A DNA stretch of 64,000 bases from RHLJ01 sp040222455 (GTDB taxonomy: Bacteria > Bacteroidota > Rhodothermia > Balneolales > Balneolaceae): the NCBI GenBank assembly GCA_040222455.1, contig JAVKDD010000025.1, positions 124,001 through 188,000 of the forward strand, written 5' to 3'. Below, in pieces: positions 26,178 to 35,281 of this stretch. The translations under genes were made by a program, and so were the position numbers. The notes under the pieces are model-generated. The model was not told the DNA's origin and ran no database searches. It saw only the letters and a program-made list of their open reading frames with translations. Numbering within the stretch: position 1 is the first letter of the stretch; each line of letters opens with the position of its first letter.

Positions 26178-26582
26178 ATGCATATAAGGAAGGAACTGAT
26201 TTTAAAATCTGAGTATGAAGAAGTTGAAAAGGTGGAGTTTCTTCTCAACGATTTACAAACCGAGCTTGGGTTTGACGATGAATTTTATGCAAAGCTAATG
26301 CTCACCGTTTCTGAAGCTGCTACAAATGGAATTGTACATGGAAATCAACTCGATCCATCTAAAAAAGTTGTGGTCATCGCAGAAAGCGATGGCAAAATGC
26401 TAACCTTCACTTCTAAAGATGAAGGTGCCGGATTTAAACCTCAAGAAGTACCTGACCCACTTGCTGAAGAAAATCTTTTAAAACCTAGTGGTCGTGGCGT
26501 TTTCTTGATGAAAGAATATGCTGAAAAAGTTGAATACCAAGATGGTGGTACAACATTGGTACTAGGATTTAAATTACCTTAG
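26178..26582 (+). CDS. RsbW/SpoIIAB-like HATPase regulator
   Basis: 134 residues forming one HATPase_c_2 domain. The N box is TVSEAATNGIVHGN near residues 49-62, and the G boxes are SKDEGAGF and SGRGVFLMKEYAEKV. Such stand-alone kinases phosphorylate anti-sigma antagonists in partner-switching pathways. Neither an antagonist (STAS) nor a phosphatase (PP2C) gene is adjacent, so its partner is elsewhere. Its TAG stop overlaps the stop of the convergent rluA-type gene (TTAG). Confidence 0.85.
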   Translation: MHIRKELILKSEYEEVEKVEFLLNDLQTELGFDDEFYAKLMLTVSEAATNGIVHGNQLDPSKKVVVIAESDGKMLTFTSKDEGAGFKPQEVPDPLAEENLLKPSGRGVFLMKEYAEKVEYQDGGTTLVLGFKLP

Positions 26583-27283
26583 TTTAATACCGAATTAAAG
26601 TATTCAGGTATTTGCGTTTTAAAAGTCATTCGCTCTTTAGAAACTGGATGATTTATAGAAAGTGAAGCCGCGTGCAGCATTAAACGTTTAATTCCTTTTT
26701 CTTTATTCCCATACATTTTATCTCCTACAACTGCATGTCCAGCTTCTGAAAAATGTACCCGAATTTGATTCTTTCGTCCAGTCAAAAGATTGATTTCCAA
26801 TAAACTATAATTCTCAGATTCTTTTAGGACTTTGTATTCTGTTTTAGAGAGCTTTCCTGCCTCCGAATCTTCAACAGAATATACCCTGTGAATTGCATTC
26901 TCGGTGAGGTAAGAACTTATTATTCCCTCCTTTTTATCTAGCGAGCCTTTTACAACGGTATAATAGGTTTTAGTTGCTTCCTTCCAATTATCCTGAAGAT
27001 ACCGCTTCGATTGTTCGTTCTTCCCAAAAACCAAAATACCAGAGGTATCTTTATCTAATCGATGGACGATAAACACCCTGTGCCTAGATTTTGGATTCCC
27101 TTTTCTTACATAGTTATTCAATAAAGAAGTAACGGTATTATCAGATTCTTTATCATTTCCTACAGTTAACAATCCGTGTACTTTTTCAATAACTATAATA
27201 TCATAGTCTTCATACAAAATAGTAATGCCTTTGGGATGGAATCTTTTAGGCGATCCTTTAAATTTTTTTCGCTGATCTTTCAT
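26579..27283 (-). CDS. RluA-family RNA pseudouridine synthase
   Basis: 234 residues. Catalytic Asp77 lies in HRLDKDTSGILVF, and later family motifs are RKNQIRVHFSEAGHAVVGD and RLMLHAASLSINHP. There is no N-terminal S4 domain. It isomerises uridine to pseudouridine in rRNA or tRNA; the target position cannot be predicted. It is monocistronic, reading toward the HATPase gene with a 4-base stop overlap. Confidence 0.92.
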   Translation of the reverse strand: MKDQRKKFKGSPKRFHPKGITILYEDYDIIVIEKVHGLLTVGNDKESDNTVTSLLNNYVRKGNPKSRHRVFIVHRLDKDTSGILVFGKNEQSKRYLQDNWKEATKTYYTVVKGSLDKKEGIISSYLTENAIHRVYSVEDSEAGKLSKTEYKVLKESENYSLLEINLLTGRKNQIRVHFSEAGHAVVGDKMYGNKEKGIKRLMLHAASLSINHPVSKERMTFKTQIPEYFNSVLN

Positions 27284-27346
27284 TGTTCAGGGTATGGAAT
27301 TTTGATATAGTAAATTTTACTGCTTTAAATAAAAAATTTTAGCATT

Positions 27347-27382
27347 AAAAAAGCCGATTCAAATTAATAAATCGGCTTTTAA
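27347..27382. terminator. Terminator after trxA
   Basis: AAAAGCCGATT (27349-27359) pairs with AATCGGCTTTT (27370-27380), with A and T runs on both sides. It ends the minus-strand trxA transcript. Confidence 0.8.
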
Positions 27383-27403
27383 ATCCTTATCACTCAAATT
27401 TAT

Positions 27404-27730
27404 TTATGCGATTTGAGCATCAAGTTGTTTTGTGAGATGAGTTTTTGGAACAGCACCAATAATCTGATCTACTACTTCACCATTCTTGAAAATTAACAGG
27501 GCTGGAATACTTCTGATTCCGTACTTGACAGAAACTTCAGGATTTACATCCACATTTACTTTTCCAATTTTAGCCTTCCCTGCATATTCGCCAGCCATTT
27601 CTTCTACTACTGGTCCTATCATTCGGCAAGGTCCACACCATTCTGCCCAAAAATCTACCAATACAGGATGTTCCGATTTCAATACTTCTTCTTCAAAATT
27701 GCTATCAGTAAACTCTACTGTGTTAGCCAT
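27404..27730 (-). CDS. trxA: Thioredoxin
   Basis: 108 residues, canonical length. The redox centre is C32-GP-C35 in FWAEWCGPCRM. The cis-proline loop is IRSIPALLIFKNG and the end is KTHLTKQLDAQI. It is a cytosolic disulfide reductase. Single gene with its own terminator. The 403-bp gap upstream contains repeat elements. Confidence 0.97.
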   Translation of the reverse strand: MANTVEFTDSNFEEEVLKSEHPVLVDFWAEWCGPCRMIGPVVEEMAGEYAGKAKIGKVNVDVNPEVSVKYGIRSIPALLIFKNGEVVDQIIGAVPKTHLTKQLDAQIA

Positions 27731-27879
27731 GCTTTGTCACCTAATTATTTTCGTTAATGGATTTTTAATTTCTGTGTTTAATATCGGAATCTATTCGGTG
27801 CTTAGCACATTGTTTATTGTTATTAGCAATATTGTGTTCCTTTATCATCTAATAACCACTAAAACTCTACAACCTCCAA

Positions 27880-28114
27880 GATAAATCCGACTTTAGAATT
27901 GTATACTGCTAAGCTTGAAGGAATGAAATCGTAAAGAATAATTCACGAAATTTTTAGATGTAATGAAGACAAACCAGACTAGAATTCGTAGTCCGTGGGT
28001 TTTGCTACTTTTGTCCATACAAAAGTAGTTAGATAGTGATCAAAGCTTAGAGATTAATTCATAATATTCTGAAATGATACTGAATCAAGTTCAGCACATG
28101 ATTTAGGATGACGA
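27880..28114. repeat. Repeat-rich gap between trxA and dnaE
   Basis: The 27731-28133 gap has no gene. It carries a perfect 10-bp hairpin CTACTTTTGT-CCAT-ACAAAAGTAG (28005-28028) and a smaller CTGAA-TCAAG-TTCAG hairpin (28080-28094). The segment from AAATCCGACTTTAGA (near 27883) to AAAAGTAG (28028) shares its ends and internal words with 40757-40848. This suggests two diverged copies of one dispersed non-coding repeat. Confidence 0.45.
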
Positions 28115-28133
28115 TTTTAAAAAAACTGAGTGT

Positions 28134-31100
28134 TTAACTCGTTAACACTAATTCTACCGCTTCATCACCAAGAACTTTTTTCAAGCCTTTCAAAAGTTCA
28201 TCGGTTGGTTCTATCACATAATTTCGGACGTTCATTTTGATGGGGGCAGTAGCTTCTTTGCTATGCACTGCCATTTTAACCATCGTTGTACCTTTATTTA
28301 ATTCGAATAAGGTCTGCATTTGGTTTAAGTCTTCCGAAGTAAGTCCATCTGTACTTATGTCTAGTTTTAGTCTAAGCCGATCCTGAAATTTTTCCCTAAG
28401 GTTTTCAACGCGTTCCATATTCATAACTATCAAACTATTTCCTCGATCTCGCATAGTATATCTACCCGTAAAATAGATCACATTATCAATTTCGAGTAAC
28501 GCTGAGAACTTGTCGAATTCCTTACTAAACACGCAGACTTCCATTGATGAGTACAGGTCTTCGACCATCAAAAATGCAATTGGGCGACCCTTTTTGTCAA
28601 CTATTTGGCGCTTTCCAGTAATAATTGCGATAAACCTTAGCTCAGATTCATGTTGTAGTTTATGGATCGTCTCTTCTTTAAGATTTTGCTTTCCAAATAG
28701 CTTTATGTCTTCTTGATATCGATTTAAAGGATGTCCACTCAAATATAAGCCAATCAATTCACGCTCTTTATTAAGCCGTTCAATCGTACTCCATTTTGGC
28801 ACATCTTTAAGTTTGGGTTCCTGAAGTACGCCTCCACCAGCTCCTCCACCAAAAAGGTTTACTTGATTTAAGCGCTGCTCTTCTTGTTTTCTAGATGCGA
28901 ATGCTAAAATATCTTCTACTCCAAATAGTAACTTGGCTCGGTTATCGTCTAAATCATCAAAAGCTCCCGCTTGGATTAAGCTTTCTAATGTTCGTCGATT
29001 ACATACTCTTAAATCTACTCTTGATGCAAAATCGAAAATGCTTTTGAATAATCCATTTTCTTCTCGTTCCTCAACAATATGGGCAATTGCTGATGACCCA
29101 ACACCTTTTATTGCAGACATTCCATACTGAACACGACCATCCCGAGCGGTAAACTTTCCTCTTGCTGTATTTATGTTAGGCGGATCAAGAGGAATATCCA
29201 TTTTTTGGCACTCTTCAATAAAAGAAGCTACTTTTTTGATATCGCTCATGTTGTGAGTCATAACCGCAGCCATATATTCGGCAGGGTAATTCGCCTTAAA
29301 ATACATAGTATGATACGCCACTACCGAGTAAGCCGCAGAGTGTGATTTATTAAATCCATAGCCAGCAAACATCGCCATTTTGTCGAAGACTTCTTTAGCG
29401 GTCTTTTCTTCATAGCCTAGCTCTTTCGCCTGATTTACAAACTTCTCTTCTTCAGGTGGAAGGAGTTCTGGCTTCTTCTTACCCATAATTCGACGAAGTA
29501 CATCTGCTTCTCCAAGCGAGTATCCACCCATTTGCTGCGCTACTTTCATAATCTGTTCCTGGTAGATCATGATTCCAAAAGTATTTTCTAAAAGGGGGAT
29601 TAAATCTTCGTGATCATATTCTACTTTTTCACGACCATGTTTACGATCAATATAATTTGGAATGAACTGCATTGGCCCCGGTCGATACAAGGCATTCATT
29701 GCAATCAAGTCGTTGATGTCAGTTGGTTTTAAATTCTGAAGATGCTTACGCATTCCTTCACTCTCGAACTGGAATGTACCAAGTGTACCACCTTTTTGAT
29801 ATAATTTATAAGTATTTGAATCATTTAAGGGAATATCATCCAGATTGTATTCCTTGCCATGATTTTCTTTTACAAAACTAATCGCAGTTTTAAGAATTGA
29901 AAGTGTCTTCAACCCCAAAAAATCCATTTTCAGCATTCCTGCATACTCAATTACACTTCCATCAAATTGCGTAACGGTTAGATCAGCATCTTTAGCTGTA
30001 CTCACAGGAATAAACTCTGTCAAATCATCGGGAGCGATAATAATTCCTGCTGCATGAATTCCAGTATTGCGAACAGAACCTTCCAGAACATGGGCCATTT
30101 TCAGTGTTTCAGCTTCCAGACCTTCTCCAGCCTTAATATCTCGAAGTTCTTTCATTTCTTTGAATGCATCATCAAGAGAAGTGCCCGGGCGTTCGGGAAT
30201 CAATTTTGCCATTCTATCTGCATCAGCTAACGGAAGATCTAACACTCGTGCTACATCACGCACTGAAGAACGTGCCGCCATCGACCCAAATGTAATAATA
30301 TGGGCTACCTGATTTTTACCGTATTTATTTACTACATACTCAATCACTTTCTGGCGACCGTCATCATCAAAATCAATATCGATATCAGGCATCGAAACAC
30401 GCTCAGGATTTAGAAAGCGCTCAAAAAGAAGGTCATATTTCAATGGATCTATATTCGTAATTCCAGTACAGTAGGCAACAACCGATCCCGCTGCAGAGCC
30501 ACGTCCGGGTCCAACATAAACCCCCATATTTCTAGCTGCAGCAATAAAATCCTGGACAATTAAAAAGTATCCTGGAAAGCCCATGTCTTTTATAATCCCA
30601 AGCTCAAGTTCAATTCTATCTCGAATTTCATCTGTAAAATCTGGATATCTAGATTTGGCACCATCTAAGGTTAAGTGACGTAAATAATCGTCTTCGTTAT
30701 CAAATCCATCTGGAATTTCAAATTTCGGAAGAATGACCTCGCGAGCCAATTTAATAGGCTCTATCTTGTCAACAATTTCTTGTGTATTTGTGATAGCCTC
30801 GGGCATATCAGGAAATAATTCGACCATTGCCTCAGTATCTTTGAAATAGAATTCTTCATTTGGGAATCCATACCTGAACTCTCTACCTCTTCCTATTGGC
30901 GTGCTCACCAGAGTTCCATCATCAATACAAATAAGTGCATCATGTGCCTTTGCATCTTCTTCTTCCAAATAAAACGCATTATTACTAGCTACCAGTTTTA
31001 CTCCATATTTTTCAGAGAATTCCTTGAAAACTTCATTTACTCTCTGTTCTTCATCTAGTCCATGATTGATGACTTCGAGATAAAAATCATCTCCGAAAAC

Positions 31101-32339
31101 TTCCATCCACCATTTAAGTTCTTCCTCGGCAAACTCTTCACCTTTATTCAGAATGAGATCACCAAGTAAACCCCGATTATTTCCACTTAAACAGATTAGA
31201 TCCTTGCTGTATTCCTTAATAACTTCTTTATCAACTCGCGGAAATTTGTAATAATATCCTTCTGTAAAGCCGATAGAACAAAGTTTAGCTAGGTTTTTAT
31301 ACCCCTCCATATTCTTTGCCAGCATCGGAATTTGGTAGCGACGATCCCGATTTTCTCGTGTAAATTTCTTTTGGAGGCGATCATCAACCACAAAGAACTC
31401 ACACCCTACAATTGGTTTAATTCCTTCGGCATGGGCAGCAGAAACAAAAGCAAATGCGCCATACATATTTCCTTTATCGGTAAGAGCAACCGCAGGCATT
31501 CTTAATTTTTTAGCTTTAGCTACCAGCTCTTTTACTCCAGCAGTTGCTTGTAAAACTGAATATTTTGAATGGCAATGAAGATGTGTAAATACTACGCTGT
31601 CATCTAGTTTAATTTCCGTCTCTTGGTTCGACGAATCGCCCGTGGTATTCGCTTCTGTCGTCTCCTCTTTTTTTTTAAGCCTTGAAGGTGATACGAGGTC
31701 AATATAATTCTCGCGAACAATATAGCTTTGCGCCGACTCATATAGTTTCGCATCTAATGGAAAATTCACGTTGATAACACCCAAGCGAATTAGTTCCAGA
31801 AATGAACGAGTGGTAGCCTCAACATCTGCAGCAGCATCATGAGCGTCTTCAAAACCTACATTAAACAATTTATGATGCAATTCACCTAATGTTGGCCATT
31901 TGAAACCGCGCCCACCAGGTATTGCTACATAATTAGTACTCTCATCTTTGGTATCAATTTTGGGTTTATCAATAATAGCCGATGGAATTTTCTTTCGGAG
32001 AAATTCGGCGCCCATTACACTTTCGTCAAATGAAACATTATGACCCACAAGAAAATAGGCTTTATCCATATCCTTGCGGAATTCTTTCAACACGAATTCT
32101 AAATCATGACCTTCTTTCTGAGCTTTTTTTGTAGAAATACCATGGATTTTTTCAGAATTAAATGGAATCGTAAATCCTTCTGGCTTAACTATATAGTTAC
32201 CACTTGATAATAATTTTCCTGTGTGATCATGTAACTGCCATGCTAACTGTACCAACCGAGGCCAGTTGTCGAAGTCGGTAATTGGTGCTGAGTAATCTCG
32301 AGGGAGACCTGTGGTCTCGGTATCAAAAATTAGATACAT
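28134..32339 (-). CDS. dnaE: DNA polymerase III alpha subunit with fused DnaQ-like exonuclease
   Basis: 1401 residues. Residues 1-195 are a DEDDh 3'-5' exonuclease: D6 and E8 (FDTETTGLP), GHNVSFDESV and HDAAADVEAT. A PHP domain starts near 255 (FTHLHCHSKYSVLQ). Polymerase catalytic aspartates lie in PDIDIDFDD near 650 and MDFLGLKTL near 805. Helix-hairpin-helix and OB-fold regions follow (MSAIKGVGSSAI, IAIITGKRQIVDKKGRPI). The N-terminal proofreading fusion is known in Bacteroidota DnaE, so this is the main replicative polymerase with built-in proofreading. No neighbouring gene overlaps it. Confidence 0.95.
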   Translation of the reverse strand: MYLIFDTETTGLPRDYSAPITDFDNWPRLVQLAWQLHDHTGKLLSSGNYIVKPEGFTIPFNSEKIHGISTKKAQKEGHDLEFVLKEFRKDMDKAYFLVGHNVSFDESVMGAEFLRKKIPSAIIDKPKIDTKDESTNYVAIPGGRGFKWPTLGELHHKLFNVGFEDAHDAAADVEATTRSFLELIRLGVINVNFPLDAKLYESAQSYIVRENYIDLVSPSRLKKKEETTEANTTGDSSNQETEIKLDDSVVFTHLHCHSKYSVLQATAGVKELVAKAKKLRMPAVALTDKGNMYGAFAFVSAAHAEGIKPIVGCEFFVVDDRLQKKFTRENRDRRYQIPMLAKNMEGYKNLAKLCSIGFTEGYYYKFPRVDKEVIKEYSKDLICLSGNNRGLLGDLILNKGEEFAEEELKWWMEVFGDDFYLEVINHGLDEEQRVNEVFKEFSEKYGVKLVASNNAFYLEEEDAKAHDALICIDDGTLVSTPIGRGREFRYGFPNEEFYFKDTEAMVELFPDMPEAITNTQEIVDKIEPIKLAREVILPKFEIPDGFDNEDDYLRHLTLDGAKSRYPDFTDEIRDRIELELGIIKDMGFPGYFLIVQDFIAAARNMGVYVGPGRGSAAGSVVAYCTGITNIDPLKYDLLFERFLNPERVSMPDIDIDFDDDGRQKVIEYVVNKYGKNQVAHIITFGSMAARSSVRDVARVLDLPLADADRMAKLIPERPGTSLDDAFKEMKELRDIKAGEGLEAETLKMAHVLEGSVRNTGIHAAGIIIAPDDLTEFIPVSTAKDADLTVTQFDGSVIEYAGMLKMDFLGLKTLSILKTAISFVKENHGKEYNLDDIPLNDSNTYKLYQKGGTLGTFQFESEGMRKHLQNLKPTDINDLIAMNALYRPGPMQFIPNYIDRKHGREKVEYDHEDLIPLLENTFGIMIYQEQIMKVAQQMGGYSLGEADVLRRIMGKKKPELLPPEEEKFVNQAKELGYEEKTAKEVFDKMAMFAGYGFNKSHSAAYSVVAYHTMYFKANYPAEYMAAVMTHNMSDIKKVASFIEECQKMDIPLDPPNINTARGKFTARDGRVQYGMSAIKGVGSSAIAHIVEEREENGLFKSIFDFASRVDLRVCNRRTLESLIQAGAFDDLDDNRAKLLFGVEDILAFASRKQEEQRLNQVNLFGGGAGGGVLQEPKLKDVPKWSTIERLNKERELIGLYLSGHPLNRYQEDIKLFGKQNLKEETIHKLQHESELRFIAIITGKRQIVDKKGRPIAFLMVEDLYSSMEVCVFSKEFDKFSALLEIDNVIYFTGRYTMRDRGNSLIVMNMERVENLREKFQDRLRLKLDISTDGLTSEDLNQMQTLFELNKGTTMVKMAVHSKEATAPIKMNVRNYVIEPTDELLKGLKKVLGDEAVELVLTS

Positions 32340-32518
32340 AAATGGCTTTTTCTACGTGCTTGATCTACTTAAATACTAGATAGAATATAGGATTCAAAAC
32401 GCACGTTATCTTGGGAAGTTTTCCACAAATTGTTAAGTATTTATTTACTTCATAAAGTTGAACCTTAGTGTTTCCATTGATACTTTTATTTTAAATGGTC
32501 AAAACAATCTCCTATTCA

Positions 32519-33232
32519 ATGAAAAAAATTACCCTTTCTATCGCATTGCTATTATTACTTCTATCATCTATTCCTGTTGAGGCACAGTTCACAAGAAGTC
32601 GTGGTACTTCTGTTATCAATGAAGCTGGCAGTTCTACCGTTCAGATTTTTAAAACAGAAGATGTTGCAGGAACCCCCCTTTATAAGGATGATTTTATTAG
32701 AGGAAAAGTTGTTTTCAACGATAACTCTACATCAGAGACCCTATTGATAGATTTTGATGGTTTCACGCAAAATATCATCCTCAAAGATGGAATACTTTAT
32801 AAATTGATAAATCTACCTGAGATTAAAGGCTTTGTATTTCTTGACGAAGATGACAAGGTGAATGAGTTTTTTTCAAATGGTTTTGATAATCCTGATTTAA
32901 ACATCACTCCAGCTACGTTTCTAAAAGTCATTTATAATGGAGATGTAAAACTAGTGGCTCATTTTTCTGTTATTTATCGTCCCGCAAACTTTAGAAGAGA
33001 TGTTGGAACTTCTTTATCAAGCGAATATGATTCTGAACTTACCTATTATATAATCAATGAAAATGGTGAGTTCAAAAAAACACGGTTAAGATCTAAAAAC
33101 CTAATTAATGACTTAGGTAATTATAAAAAAGAACTGAATGGTTATGTTAAGCGTAGTGGTTTTAAGGGAAAAACTGATAAAGAAGCTGCTTTGATCTTAA
33201 AATATTATGAAACCTTAAAAGAGAACTCATAG
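32519..33232 (+). CDS. Secreted protein of unknown function
   Basis: 237 residues from the ATG at 32519, which opens a signal peptide (ITLSIALLLLLLSSIPVEAQ); an ATG eight codons upstream is less natural. The mature protein is beta-rich in its first half (VVFNDNSTSETLLIDFDGF, LINLPEIKGFVFLDEDD) and ends with basic, helical sequence (GFKGKTDKEAALILKYYETL). I recognise no family. It is followed by a terminator and the umuDC operon, and reads divergently from dnaE. Confidence 0.7.
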   Translation: MKKITLSIALLLLLLSSIPVEAQFTRSRGTSVINEAGSSTVQIFKTEDVAGTPLYKDDFIRGKVVFNDNSTSETLLIDFDGFTQNIILKDGILYKLINLPEIKGFVFLDEDDKVNEFFSNGFDNPDLNITPATFLKVIYNGDVKLVAHFSVIYRPANFRRDVGTSLSSEYDSELTYYIINENGEFKKTRLRSKNLINDLGNYKKELNGYVKRSGFKGKTDKEAALILKYYETLKENS

Positions 33233-33274
33233 GTCCATTCTTTCATATTAAATAGTATTTCCAAATACCAAATT

Positions 33275-33296
33275 AAGCCTCAAATTGAGGCTTTTA
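33275..33296 (+). terminator. Terminator before umuDC
   Basis: AAGCCTC (33275-33281), loop AAATT, GAGGCTT (33287-33293), then TT. It isolates umuDC from the upstream gene. Confidence 0.7.
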
Positions 33297-33335
33297 TATT
33301 TACACTATTTCCAAAAAAAGAGTTTACTTTTCGAA

Positions 33336-33385
33336 AGTATACACATATAATGCACATATAAATTATCTTTATATATGTATATACT
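33336..33385 (+). promoter_or_regulatory. Candidate operator region of umuDC
   Basis: Two 14-base arms, 33336-33349 and 33372-33385, are inverted repeats with 13 of 14 matches and abut the umuD ATG. Inside lies the direct repeat ACATATA with an 11-bp period (33341-33360), which is also found before the radical SAM gene at 1266-1285. The overlap with the start region suggests repressor binding, presumably LexA-like. No lexA gene is in the window. Confidence 0.45.
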
Positions 33386-33850
33386 ATGGAAGGTCTGAAT
33401 TCTTATACAACATTACTCGATAATGATGAATCGGAGATGCTTAAACTATCCCGAAAGATTGAAACTGGGTTCCCATCTCCCGCTCGAGATCATCTGGAAA
33501 AAACTCTACGTCTTGAAGATTTAATTGTACGTCGTCCAACTTCTACTTTTTATGTTCGAGCTGAGGGAAATGCAATGAAATCGAATGGCATATTTGATGG
33601 AGATATTCTTGTAATTGATCGATCTCTTAATGCACAAAATGGCTCTATAATTGTGGTTTCGTTAGATGAAGAAGTATTAATTCGCAAATTATTAAAAAAA
33701 AACAATCGTGTATTCTTAGTGTCAGGAGATGTAAAGTACGCTCCAATACCAATAGGCAGAGAAACTAATTGGATGGTTTGGGGAGTTGCCACTCACCTCA
33801 TACATCAGTTTAAAAATTCTGAATTAACTGATAAACAAAATGATTATTGA
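33386..33850 (+). CDS. umuD: UmuD-family protein lacking the Ser-Lys catalytic dyad
   Basis: 154 residues, S24/LexA-signal-peptidase fold. It aligns without gaps over the E. coli UmuD core: GFPSPARDHLEKTLRLEDL versus GFPSPAADYVEQRIDLNQL. The nucleophile Ser60 of UmuD (GDSM) is Ala63 here (GNAM), the general base Lys97 (TVKKL) is Arg100 (LIRKL), and the Cys24-Gly25 cleavage site is Thr27-Gly28. The surrounding residues (DGDILVID) are intact. Thus self-cleavage to UmuD' appears impossible by the normal mechanism, while the structural fold should persist. It overlaps umuC by 11 bp, so co-translation is clear. Confidence 0.88.
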   Translation: MEGLNSYTTLLDNDESEMLKLSRKIETGFPSPARDHLEKTLRLEDLIVRRPTSTFYVRAEGNAMKSNGIFDGDILVIDRSLNAQNGSIIVVSLDEEVLIRKLLKKNNRVFLVSGDVKYAPIPIGRETNWMVWGVATHLIHQFKNSELTDKQNDY

Positions 33851-35171
33851 TTCTCTGGAAAAACCTCCGACTCTATCCTATGCAATGGTTGACTGTAACA
33901 ATTTCTATGCATCTTGTGAACGGGTATTTGATCCAAAACTCGTTGGAAAACCGATTGCAATTTTATCTAATAATGATGGATGCGTGATTGCTAGATCTGA
34001 AGAAGCTAAAGAAACGGTTCCTATGGGTGCACCTGAGTTCAAGTACCGTCATGATTTTAAAAAAAATGGTGTCATAGTTCGTTCTTCAAATTATGCACTT
34101 TATGGAGATATGTCGCACCGGGTGATGGAGACACTTCGATATCTCACCCACGATATTGAAGTATATAGCATAGATGAAGCCTTTGCAGAACTATCTACAA
34201 ATATTTATCCAAAACTAGATGAATATGGGTTTGTAATTCGAGAAACCATCTTAAAATGGACAGGTTTACCTGTATCGGTGGGCATTGCACCTAGTAAAAC
34301 ATTAGCTAAGATTGCAAATCATATTGCTAAAAAAAATCCAGAATATAACGGCGTTTTGAACTTGAGTAATCATCCTAAGTTAGATCATTTTCTTAAAAAT
34401 ACTCCGATTCAGGAAGTCTGGGGAATTGGACAGGGTATCACCATTCGGTTGAATAGATTTGGTATTAATAATGCACTCGAGTTGAAAAGAACAATTTCAA
34501 ATAAAAAGTGGGTTCGAAAACATCTTGCTGTAACTGGTTTACGAACGGTATTAGAGCTAAATGGTTTTCCATGTTCAGGTTTAAGTGACGGCAGAGATTC
34601 ACGCAAAGGTATTCTTACTTCGCGAATGTTTGGTAAACCTTTATTTGAACTTTCGGATGTGCAGGAAGCTGTTGCTACTTTTGTAAGCAGAGCCTCAGAA
34701 AAACTTCGAGCACAAAAATCGGTGGCCTCAAATATTCACATCAATTTAATAGGAGATAAGTATGATAATATTCGGGGAAAATATAAGTTTGGCGCAGGTT
34801 ACCCGATGAAAGTTGCTACGGCACATACTCCTACAATGATTAAAATTGCCAAAGCTTTAACTGCTCATGCTTTTGAAGAAGGTAGAAAATACAAGAAAGC
34901 AGCGGTAAAGCTTACAGGAATTGTACCCAATAGCGAAGTTCAAATGGATTTATTTGACCCGGAATGCTATACCCACAAACAATTCAGGCTTATGGAATCG
35001 GTAGATTATATTAACTCTAAGTTTGGGCGGAATCATGCTGCTTTTGCAGCTACTGGTTTACACAAAAAAGGTGATCACCGAAATAAATGGTTGATGAATC
35101 AAAATTACTTAAGCAAAAAATATACTACTCATTGGGGTGAATTAATGATTGCGAAAACAGAGGTTGACTAA
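33840..35171 (+). CDS. umuC: Y-family DNA polymerase V catalytic subunit
   Basis: 443 residues. Catalytic residues are D18 (AMVDCNNFYASCERVF) and D112-E113 (YSIDEAFAEL), all present. The little-finger region follows (GILTSRMFGKPLFELSDVQEAV), and the C-terminus has the UmuC-specific DUF4113 tail (FAATGLHKKGDHRNKWLMNQ). It performs translesion synthesis when assembled with UmuD-type subunits and RecA. The start ATG lies within the end of umuD. Confidence 0.95.
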   Translation: MIIDSLEKPPTLSYAMVDCNNFYASCERVFDPKLVGKPIAILSNNDGCVIARSEEAKETVPMGAPEFKYRHDFKKNGVIVRSSNYALYGDMSHRVMETLRYLTHDIEVYSIDEAFAELSTNIYPKLDEYGFVIRETILKWTGLPVSVGIAPSKTLAKIANHIAKKNPEYNGVLNLSNHPKLDHFLKNTPIQEVWGIGQGITIRLNRFGINNALELKRTISNKKWVRKHLAVTGLRTVLELNGFPCSGLSDGRDSRKGILTSRMFGKPLFELSDVQEAVATFVSRASEKLRAQKSVASNIHINLIGDKYDNIRGKYKFGAGYPMKVATAHTPTMIKIAKALTAHAFEEGRKYKKAAVKLTGIVPNSEVQMDLFDPECYTHKQFRLMESVDYINSKFGRNHAAFAATGLHKKGDHRNKWLMNQNYLSKKYTTHWGELMIAKTEVD

Positions 35172-35281
35172 AACAGGTCATTCTGAACTAATCCTAACTC
35201 ATTAATAATTTCATAGTCTATTTTAATAGTTAATTTTAAATTAATGTAATTGAGTTCAAACTAAACGGATATAACTTTTAA

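Noticed and set aside
27486..27884. 132-codon plus-strand frame antisense to trxA
   Set aside because: Its first two thirds are the complement of trxA and the tail is hydrophobic by base composition only; no family and no RBS.
32415..32425. TTTTCCACA near 32418, also at 7729 and a TATCCACA near 62372, as DnaA boxes
   Set aside because: Single, scattered, off-consensus copies with no cluster, no AT-rich unwinding element and no dnaA or dnaN gene nearby.
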